Both the position numbers and the translations under genes were made by a program. Below, piece after piece: positions 14,552 through 21,675 of a stretch of DNA of 38,038 nt. The DNA comes from Patescibacteria group bacterium AH-259-L07 (GTDB lineage Bacteria > Patescibacteriota > Patescibacteriia > UBA2591 > UBA6264). The notes beneath the pieces are model-generated. The model had not been told where the DNA came from. It was given only the letters and a program-made list of their open reading frames with translations, and ran no database searches. Location: contig JALLOP010000002.1 in the NCBI GenBank assembly GCA_027718005.1, positions 1-38,038 of the forward strand. The letters are read 5' to 3'. The stretch's first letter is position 1, and each line of letters opens with the position of its first letter.

Positions 14552-14932
14552 ATGGGATATAAAAAGAAACTAAACATTTGGAGAAAAAAAGATCTGAAGA
14601 AAAAGAGGTCGGCATTTTGGGATGAATACTGGCAGTTAATGAAAAAACACAAGATGGGATTTGTCCCGACGTTCAGGATTATAGACGGGCAGACTGTTCA
14701 GGCACAGAATACTATCAAGCCGTTGACTGACGAGGTGCTGGAGAAAATGGAGGAAGGGGAGAGGATGGCAAAGGAAGCCGAAGGAAGGGGCATATCTGTT
14801 GAGGAGCTGATGAAGGAAAAAGAGGATGAAAAGATACAGATAAAAGAAATGTCAAATAAAGAAATTAAGGATAAAATAGATGGAGAAAAACGAGAAACTG
14901 ATCAGGGATCTGCTGAAATTAGCAGAGTCTGA
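14552..14932 (+). CDS. Phage protein of unknown function, acidic C-terminus
   Basis: A 126-residue protein with a strongly basic N-terminus (about residues 1-35) and a long acidic, coiled-coil-like second half from about residue 60. It lies between the metallopeptidase and the sigma-like gene, whose start at 14880 overlaps its last 53 bases. The charge split suggests a scaffold or DNA-associated role, but nothing specific is recognised. Confidence 0.6.
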   Translation: MGYKKKLNIWRKKDLKKKRSAFWDEYWQLMKKHKMGFVPTFRIIDGQTVQAQNTIKPLTDEVLEKMEEGERMAKEAEGRGISVEELMKEKEDEKIQIKEMSNKEIKDKIDGEKRETDQGSAEISRV

Positions 14933-15176
14933 TATAGTGGCTAAATCAAAGAGTTATTATGTCGTGGGGATGACCTACGAAGATTTGGCACAGGAATTGC
15001 GAACGAAACTGATTGAGGTTGCTGATAGGTATGATGAGAGCCGGGGAAGTATGAGAACGTTCGCTCATATTGTTATGTGGAATCACATTAAGGATCTGAT
15101 TAAAAAGTCAAAGAGAGAAAAGCGTAAAATTGACAGTTATCACCTTTCATTGACCGATTTTGAGCGTAAAGTGTGA
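14880..15176 (+). CDS. Mini sigma factor-like protein (region 2 only)
   Basis: A 98-residue protein. Residues of about 28-75 match sigma70 region 2: GMTYEDLAQELRTKLIEVAD, then RYDESRGSMRTFA and WNHIKDLIKKSKR. These correspond to the core-binding (2.1-2.2) and -10 recognition (2.3-2.4) helices. Regions 3 and 4 are absent; typical small ECF sigmas keep region 4 and are about twice this length. Its place immediately before the head genes suggests a late-gene transcription factor that redirects host RNA polymerase, as T4 gp55 does. Activity is inferred. Confidence 0.75.
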   Translation: MEKNEKLIRDLLKLAESDIVAKSKSYYVVGMTYEDLAQELRTKLIEVADRYDESRGSMRTFAHIVMWNHIKDLIKKSKREKRKIDSYHLSLTDFERKV

Positions 15177-15205
15177 TAGATGTCGTATATAGTATATAGG
15201 GGGGT

Positions 15206-15322
15206 AAAAAGGGACAACAGAGATATTAAAAGCGCGCAAAGACTTTTGGTATTTCTTAGTCCCTTTTTGCTTTTGCCCGGGTCTTCTACCGACCGGCCCG
15301 GGCAGAAGCGTAAGCAAAAGCA
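15206..15322 (+). other. Two large hairpins between the sigma-like and HNH genes
   Basis: The first structure pairs aaaaagggac (15206-15215) with gtccctttt t-arm 15259-15268 and has further inner pairing (aaaag with cttttt-like at 15228-15246). The second pairs gcccggg (15275-15281) with cccgggc (15297-15303), inside an outer arm tgcttttgc with gcaaaagca (15268-15276, 15314-15322). Upstream lies tatatagtatatagg (about 15186-15200), a possible promoter -10 region. It could be a terminator, a late promoter region or part of the homing element that follows. Confidence 0.5.
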
Positions 15323-15324
15323 TT

Positions 15325-15762
15325 ATGGTTGAAACAATTTGTAAAAAATGTGGAAATAATTTTAAGACTTGGGTTTCTCATTTGAAATTAGGGAAGGGTA
15401 AATACTGTTCTTATAAATGTGCAAGTATAGGTCGAATTTTATCAGAAGAAACGAAAAGAAAGATTGGTGAAAAGTCGAAAGGAAATATGTATGCTTTTAA
15501 AAACGGAAGACAAAAAGCGGGTGGATATATTCGTTTGTATATGCCCGATCACCCTAATTGTAATAAAAAGAATTCTATACTTGAACATCGTTATATGGTC
15601 GAATGTATATTAGGCAGATTTCTTGAAAAAGAGGAGATAGTTCATCACATTGACGAAAAAAAAGACAATAATATTCCAGAAAATTTATATTTATTTTCTT
15701 CTCATTCTGAACATACAAAGTATCATCATAGTCCTTTTTTGCTGATGTCTAATCTAATTTAA
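15325..15762 (+). CDS. HNH homing endonuclease, NUMOD3-type
   Basis: A 145-residue protein. An N-terminal zinc ribbon (CKKCGN...CSYKC) is followed by a NUMOD3-like DNA-binding repeat (LSEETKRKIGEKSKG) and an HNH-type catalytic part with EHRYMVE...VHHIDEKKDNN and NLYLFSS. The same arrangement recurs in the genes at 23308-23769 and 27018-27605, including a C-terminal SNL. It is free-standing between the sigma-like and portal genes, so it is an intergenic homing gene, not part of the phage core. Confidence 0.85.
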   Translation: MVETICKKCGNNFKTWVSHLKLGKGKYCSYKCASIGRILSEETKRKIGEKSKGNMYAFKNGRQKAGGYIRLYMPDHPNCNKKNSILEHRYMVECILGRFLEKEEIVHHIDEKKDNNIPENLYLFSSHSEHTKYHHSPFLLMSNLI

Positions 15763-15771
15763 TCTATAAAA

Positions 15772-17502
15772 ATGGAAGATACTGTAAAAATAAAAACTGA
15801 TCCGTTGGTTCAGAGATTAATAAAAGAGCGGGATGTTGCTCTTGAATTTCAACAAAGAAAACACGATCACTGGAACGAAAACTATACGCTCTATCGTGAT
15901 TTTGTCCCGACCAACAGACTGACTCAGCGTCAGCCGGTCAACTTCCCGATTATGAAGGAGACGGGCAAGACCTGGCTGAGCAAGATTGACGAGCAACCGA
16001 CCATTTTGTTTGAGTCCCTCGATAAGTCTGATAAGGGCAAGCAGAAAGAATTAGTTGTTAACGAGGTGTGGGACGACGACTACAAGAGAATGAAGCTCGA
16101 CATTCTGGATATTCTGGAGAAAAAGATTGTTTATTTACAAGCCCGGACAATTAAAAAGCTTAATTTTATTGACGGTCAAATGGAGACGGATATTTTGGAT
16201 CCGTATGACTTTTTGGTGGATCCGAAAGCACCGCCTCTTTATCTCGAGCTGGCTAGGTATGCGGTTCATACGCACATATTTAGGACATTGCGGGATATTA
16301 TTGCTGATAATAAGTATGATGACAAGGCTAAAAATAAGCTCAAAGAGTATTTAGATAGCGATGACGCGGTAGTCAAAATAGAGAAGGCGGTTGACGCCAA
16401 GAGAGAAAAAGATGACAGGTTAGGGGTTTTGGGCGTTAAAAACTTTGACGATTTCGGGGCCGGAGATGTAATAGTGGAGCTCAACGAGTTTTACACTAAT
16501 CTGTGGGACGAGACGACAAAAAAGTTTATACGTTATCTTATTACTGTCGCAGTTGATAATATAATTCTTTTAAAAAAACCTCTCAAAGAGGTAATCGGCG
16601 TTGAGTTTTATCCTTTCGTTAGCTGGGCTGACGATCTCGATCTTAATGATTTCTGGAGTGATGGCCCGGGAGATCAGGTCAGGACTCCCAACAAAATTTT
16701 AAATATCTGGCTGTCTCAATGGTTAGAGAACAGGACACTGAGAAACTACGGTATGGTTTTCTATGACAGCAATAAAATCAATGCATTAAGCTTTGATCCT
16801 AAGCCGTTCGGACAATACGGGATACCAGTGCCGGATGGTAAGACACTGGATCAGGTTTTAAAAAACGTTGAGATCCCAAACCTGGGCAATACCGTCAACG
16901 ATTTGGAGTATATTGTGAGGATGATAGAGAAGGCCACAGGCGTAACCTCAACTGAAAAGGGGGTGAGCGAGAAAAAGCAGATAACCTTGGGAGAGGTGCA
17001 GATAAACCTCGGCGAGTCAGCCGAGAGGAGGCAGGGGATAAGCAAGATGTATAACCCGGCCTGGATAGAATATGCACAGAAGTGGTATGAGATGAAAAAG
17101 GCAAACACTCCTTCAACGTTAAAAACCAAGCTTCATAAGAAGGGCAGATCGAGCGAGGCAGGGATGTTCGAGCTGGAGGTGAGGCCGAGTGACTGGATTT
17201 CTGAGAAAGGATACAGGATTTTAGCAATGTCATCTTCAGAACAGGAGGCCGACAAGGTTACGGCTTTTCAAAAGATGATGGCCATTGCTCGGGAGTTCCC
17301 TACCAACAAGGTTTTACAAAAAATAGCCAAGAGGAGAATGCTTGAAATCGGCAACCTTACCTCTGACGAGATGAAGGAAGTAATGGATGAGGAGGAAAAG
17401 GGTATTGAGGTGCCGGATATTCCGGCAGGGCCGCCGACTGGTGCGCCAACAGGTGCTCCGATTGCATTGCCTCCGGGACCGCGAGTTCCTTTACCCGCTT
17501 AA
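15772..17502 (+). CDS. Portal protein
   Basis: A 576-residue protein in portal position (after TerL, before scaffold and capsid). It has the feel of the podovirus type: a long N-terminal half with DPYDFLVDP near residue 150, and a clip/stem helix region with TLGEVQINLGESAERRQGIS at about 405-424. The C-terminal tail is rich in Pro/Gly/Ala (about 545-576). Twelve copies would form the DNA gate at one capsid vertex and hold terminase and tail. aaaa precedes ATG without a ribosome-binding site. Confidence 0.8.
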   Translation: MEDTVKIKTDPLVQRLIKERDVALEFQQRKHDHWNENYTLYRDFVPTNRLTQRQPVNFPIMKETGKTWLSKIDEQPTILFESLDKSDKGKQKELVVNEVWDDDYKRMKLDILDILEKKIVYLQARTIKKLNFIDGQMETDILDPYDFLVDPKAPPLYLELARYAVHTHIFRTLRDIIADNKYDDKAKNKLKEYLDSDDAVVKIEKAVDAKREKDDRLGVLGVKNFDDFGAGDVIVELNEFYTNLWDETTKKFIRYLITVAVDNIILLKKPLKEVIGVEFYPFVSWADDLDLNDFWSDGPGDQVRTPNKILNIWLSQWLENRTLRNYGMVFYDSNKINALSFDPKPFGQYGIPVPDGKTLDQVLKNVEIPNLGNTVNDLEYIVRMIEKATGVTSTEKGVSEKKQITLGEVQINLGESAERRQGISKMYNPAWIEYAQKWYEMKKANTPSTLKTKLHKKGRSSEAGMFELEVRPSDWISEKGYRILAMSSSEQEADKVTAFQKMMAIAREFPTNKVLQKIAKRRMLEIGNLTSDEMKEVMDEEEKGIEVPDIPAGPPTGAPTGAPIALPPGPRVPLPA

Positions 17503-17512
17503 ATAGAATTTT

Positions 17513-17833
17513 ATGAGCATTATAAATAAGTATTTAGACAAATTAGGGCTTAAAATAGAGGATCTGACAGCAGAGGAAAAGGAAATATACCGTGTTTGGG
17601 GAGACGAGCTGAAAGGCAGATTTGACAAGGATGTTTTTAAAATGTTTTTAGAGCAAAGGAAAGAGGGGCTGTATGATGTTTTAATCTTGCAGGAGCTCTC
17701 TAAAAAAGTGCTTCCGGTAGTTAAGGCTGAGCTACGGCTCATCCGGGCATTGCTCGGCTTTCTGCGAGGCACTGAGGGGGTTAAACTGGCGCGTGAGATG
17801 GAAATACAGGAGAAGATAGATAAAGCCAAGTAA
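17513..17833 (+). CDS. Small helical protein downstream of portal
   Basis: A 106-residue, almost wholly helical protein with two charged segments. It follows the portal by 10 bases and is followed 2 bases later by the next small gene, so it belongs to the head operon. No family recognised; a minor head or assembly protein is likely from context. Confidence 0.6.
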   Translation: MSIINKYLDKLGLKIEDLTAEEKEIYRVWGDELKGRFDKDVFKMFLEQRKEGLYDVLILQELSKKVLPVVKAELRLIRALLGFLRGTEGVKLAREMEIQEKIDKAK

Positions 17834-17835
17834 TT

Positions 17836-18096
17836 ATGCCTTATCTAACTCCAGTTAAAAAAAAGAAGGGCTGGGTATTACCTAAAGTGGGAGGAAATTT
17901 TCACCGATCTAAAAAAGGAAAGATAATACATTTTAAATCAAAAGCCGGTGCCAAGAGAGCCGCGGGATATATAGGAGGAATAGAGCACGGTTTTAAACCA
18001 ATCCGTAAAATGGCTAAAAAAAGAAAGGCAAAAAAGAGAACAACAAAAAGGTCTTCAAAAAGAAGGAGACGAGTTAAAAAAATTGGAGTTTATTAA
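17836..18096 (+). CDS. Small basic head-region protein
   Basis: An 86-residue protein. The N-terminal part contains GGNFHRSKKGKIIHFKSKAG, and the C-terminal 30 residues are almost entirely Lys/Arg (KKRKAKKRTTKRSSKRRRR), ending KIGVY. Such tails bind DNA or RNA. In this position it may help condense phage DNA or connect capsid and genome. No family recognised. Confidence 0.6.
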   Translation: MPYLTPVKKKKGWVLPKVGGNFHRSKKGKIIHFKSKAGAKRAAGYIGGIEHGFKPIRKMAKKRKAKKRTTKRSSKRRRRVKKIGVY

Positions 18097-18116
18097 TAAG
18101 TTTAATTTTTAATCAT

Positions 18117-18278
18117 ATGGCAAAAGCACAATCAGAGGCATCGAAGCCAAAAATGAGTCCTGCCAGAGAGGAGCTGAATCGTTTAGAAAAGTCTTTGGCG
18201 GAAGCTGAGTCTGAGGAGGAACGAGGGCGACTTTTGGATCGGATCCGTGAGCAGGGTATGCTCGTGGATGGAGAGTAG
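18117..18278 (+). CDS. Small charged helical protein
   Basis: A 53-residue ORF starting at ATG 18117 in the head operon. It is helical and Glu/Arg-rich (REELNRLEKSLAEAESEEE), ending MLVDGE. The spacing to neighbours and codon use fit a real gene. No function assigned; perhaps a head assembly accessory protein. Confidence 0.55.
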   Translation: MAKAQSEASKPKMSPAREELNRLEKSLAEAESEEERGRLLDRIREQGMLVDGE

Positions 18279-18287
18279 AGATTTTTT

Positions 18288-18761
18288 ATGCCGACAGGTA
18301 TTTACCAACGAAAACCATTTACTCAGGAGCATAGAGAAAATTTAAGAAAAGCTCTTAAGGGTAAATCATTTCCGCATATGTATAAAGGGCATAAATTTTC
18401 TGAGATAACGAAAAAAAAGTTAAGACAATTAAAGTTAGGAAAGAAAAATCCGAACTGGAAAAAGGGAATTACCCCATTGAAGGTTTTATTTAGAAGTAGT
18501 TTTAAGTATCGTCAATGGCGGTTAAATGTTCTTATTAGGGATAATTTTACTTTTCAAGAATGTGAGCAGAAAGAAACAAATCTTATAGCTCATCATATTA
18601 AATCTTTTGATCAGATTATTGAAGAATATGATATTAAAACATTAGATGAATCATTAGAATGTGAAGAGCTTTGGGATATAAATAACGGTATAACATTTTG
18701 TAAAAATTGTCATAAAAAGGTTCATAAAAAGTTAATAATTTGTAATGCTCAATCCCTTTAA
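18288..18761 (+). CDS. HNH homing endonuclease with a substituted zinc ligand
   Basis: A 157-residue protein. NUMOD3-like repeats occupy the N-terminus (FTQEHRENLRKALKGKS and SEITKKKLRQLKLGKK), followed by an HNH domain: IRDNFTFQEC, IAHHIKSF, NNGITFCKNCHKKVH. The usual C-X2-C knuckle before the HH has Phe in place of the first Cys (FTFQEC where FTCQ-C is expected), so zinc binding and activity may be impaired. It sits between two head genes, and its end overlaps the upstream extension of the scaffold frame. Confidence 0.8.
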   Translation: MPTGIYQRKPFTQEHRENLRKALKGKSFPHMYKGHKFSEITKKKLRQLKLGKKNPNWKKGITPLKVLFRSSFKYRQWRLNVLIRDNFTFQECEQKETNLIAHHIKSFDQIIEEYDIKTLDESLECEELWDINNGITFCKNCHKKVHKKLIICNAQSL

Positions 18762-18786
18762 AAAGGAAAGAGCAAAGAGGTGTTAT

Positions 18787-19536
18787 ATGAACACGCCAAC
18801 TAAAGACAGAAAGGACTCGGGAGAAGGGAAACCAACTTCCCCCAATCCGCCTGCGGAAGGCAACCAGGAAGGACAACCTGGGCCTCAAAAACCATCTGCA
18901 CCTGAAGGAGGGTCTTCATCAGATGTAGATTATTGGAAGGGAGTTGCAACCCAAACCCAGGAAAAATTGGGTAAGGCTAACGTAACTGTTAAAACGTTGA
19001 AGGCTCAGATCGAGGAGCAATCCAAAATCGAAATCCGACCTGATAACATTGAGCAGGAGTTACGCCGTGAGAGATCTGATTGGGAAGATCTTGACGAGGC
19101 AGAAAGAAAAAGGTTGATAAGCGAAAAATTAGAGAAAGCACGGACGAACGTCAGGATCGCTCAGCAGGACAAGGAAATTCAGGATCTGAAATGGGAAAAT
19201 AGCTTTGATAGAGTTATTTCTAATCCCGATTACTCTCAGTTAAAAGAGAGAGAGGCTGAATTTCGGGAGTTTGCTGAGCAACCCGATAACAAGGGTCTTA
19301 ATCTGGACACTCTGGCTAAATCGTTTCTCTTTGAGGACGCCAAGAGAATTGGTGCCGAAGAGGAAGTTGAGAAAGCCAAAAGGAGTGCACTGGAAAGACC
19401 GTCTGGCGGTGAAAAGACTGCCATAAAGCCCAGCGAGATGAGCTTAAAGGAACTTAAACGAATGCGTAAGGATGATCCCCGAAGGTATGAGAGACTTATT
19501 GAGCAGGGGAAAATTACCAAGGTTCCGGAAAAGTAA
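18787..19536 (+). CDS. Capsid scaffold-like protein
   Basis: A 249-residue protein read from ATG 18787, with agagg 8 bases upstream. The open frame extends to 18745, which overlaps the HNH gene. The N-terminal 45 residues are Pro/Gly/Ser-rich, the middle is a highly charged coiled coil (about 60-200), and the C-terminus is basic. This composition, and position between portal and capsid genes, fit an internal scaffold that guides procapsid assembly. Pro-rich plus coiled-coil scaffolds are common in HK97-fold phages. Confidence 0.75.
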   Translation: MNTPTKDRKDSGEGKPTSPNPPAEGNQEGQPGPQKPSAPEGGSSSDVDYWKGVATQTQEKLGKANVTVKTLKAQIEEQSKIEIRPDNIEQELRRERSDWEDLDEAERKRLISEKLEKARTNVRIAQQDKEIQDLKWENSFDRVISNPDYSQLKEREAEFREFAEQPDNKGLNLDTLAKSFLFEDAKRIGAEEEVEKAKRSALERPSGGEKTAIKPSEMSLKELKRMRKDDPRRYERLIEQGKITKVPEK

Positions 19537-19576
19537 ATCATCTTAGGGGCAATGGTCGCGGGGAGGATAAAAAAAA

Positions 19577-19651
19577 GAAATCTTTTATAAGAAATCTTTT
19601 ATAAGGGTTCTTTGATAATCTATTGACAGCTAACTTCTGCTAATCTATTGA
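19577..19651. repeat. Short direct repeats at the HNH insertion junction
   Basis: gaaatcttttataa occurs twice in tandem (19577-19590, 19591-19604). taatctattga occurs at 19616-19626 and again at 19641-19651, the second copy covering the end of the minus-strand HNH gene. The repeats may mark the insertion of that gene into the scaffold-capsid spacer. Confidence 0.55.
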
Positions 19652-20110
19652 ATCATATCTTATATGACACGCTTTACATAATCTAATCCAATCCTTTAGG
19701 TCCCTTAAATACTCATGGCTTTTGTTTGCCCAGTGAATTTTCCTGCCTGTTAATCCATCTGTTTTACAATGTTCACATTTGGTAGGTCTTCCTAATTTAT
19801 TATTTATCCAATGATGTAAAGCAGAATAACCAACATTATCACCTTTCCATAAAGGATGATTTTCATCTGTTTTAGATATACTTAACTTTATTTTATGATT
19901 TTCTGAAAATTCCATTCCTATATGAGATTCACTCATTTTATTTCTGGATTTTTCAGAATGTTTATATCCTAAATGACCTTTATCTCCTTTCTTAAATAAT
20001 GTTGATTTATCGCTACATTCTTTTGAGCAGAATTTACCTTTTCCAATTCTAATTCTACACGGATAAGTTTGAAAATCTTTATTACATTGTAAACATTTTA
20101 GAGTAATCAT
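19640..20110 (-). CDS. HNH homing endonuclease, minus strand
   Basis: A 156-residue protein on the strand opposite to the head operon. An N-terminal zinc ribbon (CLQCNK...CSKEC) is followed by NUMOD3-like repeats (YKHSEKSRNKMSESHIG) and a C-terminal HNH-like domain with CEHC, HWANKSHEYLRDLKDW and CKACH. The last domain closely matches the gene at 35397-35861, so the two are paralogues. A consensus promoter ends 6 bases before the ATG, so the message is probably leaderless. It interrupts the scaffold-capsid interval. Confidence 0.85.
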   Translation of the reverse strand: MITLKCLQCNKDFQTYPCRIRIGKGKFCSKECSDKSTLFKKGDKGHLGYKHSEKSRNKMSESHIGMEFSENHKIKLSISKTDENHPLWKGDNVGYSALHHWINNKLGRPTKCEHCKTDGLTGRKIHWANKSHEYLRDLKDWIRLCKACHIRYDSID

Positions 20111-20116
20111 AGCTTT

Positions 20117-20145
20117 ATTATAGGTTATTAGAAATTAGTTGTCAA
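20117..20145 (-). promoter_or_regulatory. Perfect sigma70 promoter giving a leaderless message
   Basis: On the minus strand TTGACA (20145-20140), 17 bases, TATAAT (20122-20117), a full consensus promoter. Only 6 bases separate TATAAT from the ATG of the HNH gene at 20110, so transcription should begin at or next to the start codon. Confidence 0.85.
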
Positions 20146-20178
20146 TTAAAGATTATTTAAGAATTTGAGGATAAAAGT

Positions 20179-21252
20179 ATGGCCCTTAGTAATTTTGGCG
20201 AACAGTTTGCGGTAAATGTTCTTAGGAAATTTTACCGTGTAGCTGTTGCCCCTATGATTACAAATGCTGATTACGAAGGAGATATCAAAAAAGGTGGAGA
20301 CAGATTAAATATCTTGTCTTTCCTTGGTGATGTTACGTGGAACGATTATACTGTTGGAACTGATATGACTGTCCAGGCATTGGCTGACACTGAGGATCAG
20401 CTCGTCATTGATCAGAAGAAGTATTACAACTTCGACATTGATGATGTTGATAAGCAGTTCACCTATGTTGATGATCAGGACAGCACCCTTATCGAAAACG
20501 CCGCTGATCAGTTGGGTAAAAAGATTGATACGTTAGTTTTAGCGCTTCACACCCAGGTTAAGGCCGGTCATCGTATCGGGACGGATTATACCACAGGAAC
20601 GATTGCCGTTGATTCTGCTGGAGTTGTTACCGGAACAAGCACGGTCTTTACATCTGCTATGGTAGGATTAGGTTTTTCTCCTGATGCAGGTGTTACGTGG
20701 TATAGGATATCCGTTTTCACCAGCACGACCAGTATTACTGTCACTGATTGGGATGACACTGCGTATAGCGGCGGAGTTGTGAGTGGTGGAACTTCCTATA
20801 TCATTGAGGCGAATACTGTGTTTACCGTCACCAAAACCACTATCTATCAGTATATTGTTCAGTTGGGAGAATTATTGACTGAGGATGATATACCTGAGCA
20901 TAGCCGGTGGCTTGTTCTTCCCCCAAAGATTGCGACACTTGTCCGTCAATCTCCTGATCTAACCCCTGCGGTTGATCGCGCCTATGACGAAGTGGTTCTG
21001 AATGGACATTTAGGAATGATTGCCGGATTTAGCGTTTATGAGAGCAATCAGGTTGCGGGAGATAATAGCGCTGGTTTTCGCTGTTTAGCAGGACATATCG
21101 GGTTTATCACCTTTGCGAAGGCGTTTACTGAGAGCCGCGTGAAAGAAGCAGAAAAGCAATTTGCCTTATTGTATCAGGGTTTGTGTCTCTATGGCGCGAA
21201 AGTTGCCATTGAGAGAAGGAAGGCTGGAGCATATTTGTTCGCTAATCGATAG
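20179..21252 (+). CDS. Major capsid protein with an inserted beta domain
   Basis: A 357-residue protein in capsid position. Residues 1-130 and 212-357 look like an HK97/P22-type shell protein (N-terminal arm; C-terminal segment with KAFTESRVKEAEKQFALLYQG). Residues of about 138-210 form a separate Gly/Ser/Thr/Val-rich domain containing VVTGTSTVFTSAMVG, the style of Ig-like or decoration modules seen in other phage proteins. It may project from the capsid surface. A weak ribosome-binding site (tgagg) precedes ATG. A strong hairpin follows the stop. Confidence 0.85.
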   Translation: MALSNFGEQFAVNVLRKFYRVAVAPMITNADYEGDIKKGGDRLNILSFLGDVTWNDYTVGTDMTVQALADTEDQLVIDQKKYYNFDIDDVDKQFTYVDDQDSTLIENAADQLGKKIDTLVLALHTQVKAGHRIGTDYTTGTIAVDSAGVVTGTSTVFTSAMVGLGFSPDAGVTWYRISVFTSTTSITVTDWDDTAYSGGVVSGGTSYIIEANTVFTVTKTTIYQYIVQLGELLTEDDIPEHSRWLVLPPKIATLVRQSPDLTPAVDRAYDEVVLNGHLGMIAGFSVYESNQVAGDNSAGFRCLAGHIGFITFAKAFTESRVKEAEKQFALLYQGLCLYGAKVAIERRKAGAYLFANR

Positions 21253-21316
21253 AATTACTTGATTTTAATTGCCCTAAGTCGATAAAGGGCTTGGGGCAGT
21301 GATTAACTAAGTAATT
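21253..21316 (+). other. Hairpin element after the capsid gene
   Basis: An 11-bp stem with G-U pairs (21270-21280 with 21288-21298, loop gataaag) sits inside an outer 8-bp pairing of aattactt (21253-21260) with aagtaatt (21309-21316). No T run follows, so it is more likely an RNA stability or processing element for the abundant capsid message than a terminator. Confidence 0.5.
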
Positions 21317-21330
21317 TAACCACTAATTAT

Positions 21331-21639
21331 ATGGCGTATAATAATTTACCCAACTTTGATACGAACCAAAAAACGGTCACGACTTCTGGCACACCGGTGC
21401 AGTTACCGGCAATGAGTGTTCCTCAGGGGCTTATGTTGACGATACGGGCTAAGCTGGCTAATACCGGTGATATCTTTGTCGGCCCGTCATCGGCTAAAGC
21501 CCTTAAAACCAGCAATCAAAACCTCGTATTATCGGCAGGGGAATCAATTCAGCTCAAAATAAGTGACGCTAATCTTGCCTGGATAGACGCGGCTGTTAAC
21601 GGAGAAGGTATTGAGCTTGTTGTAGAACAAGACAAATAA
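21331..21639 (+). CDS. Probable capsid decoration protein
   Basis: A 102-residue beta-rich protein right after the capsid gene. The sequence (LTIRAKLANTGDIFVGPSS, then LSAGESIQLKISD) follows a pattern common in small phage head proteins that cement or decorate capsids. There is no signal peptide. The assignment is from composition and position. Confidence 0.65.
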   Translation: MAYNNLPNFDTNQKTVTTSGTPVQLPAMSVPQGLMLTIRAKLANTGDIFVGPSSAKALKTSNQNLVLSAGESIQLKISDANLAWIDAAVNGEGIELVVEQDK

Positions 21640-21675
21640 GCTAATTTAGTTTAGCTTTTTTAATTTGATTAATTT

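Noticed and set aside
15177..15324. Group I intron upstream of the HNH gene
   Set aside because: No interrupted gene flanks it (the sigma-like protein and portal are complete) and the hairpins do not form a recognisable group I core.
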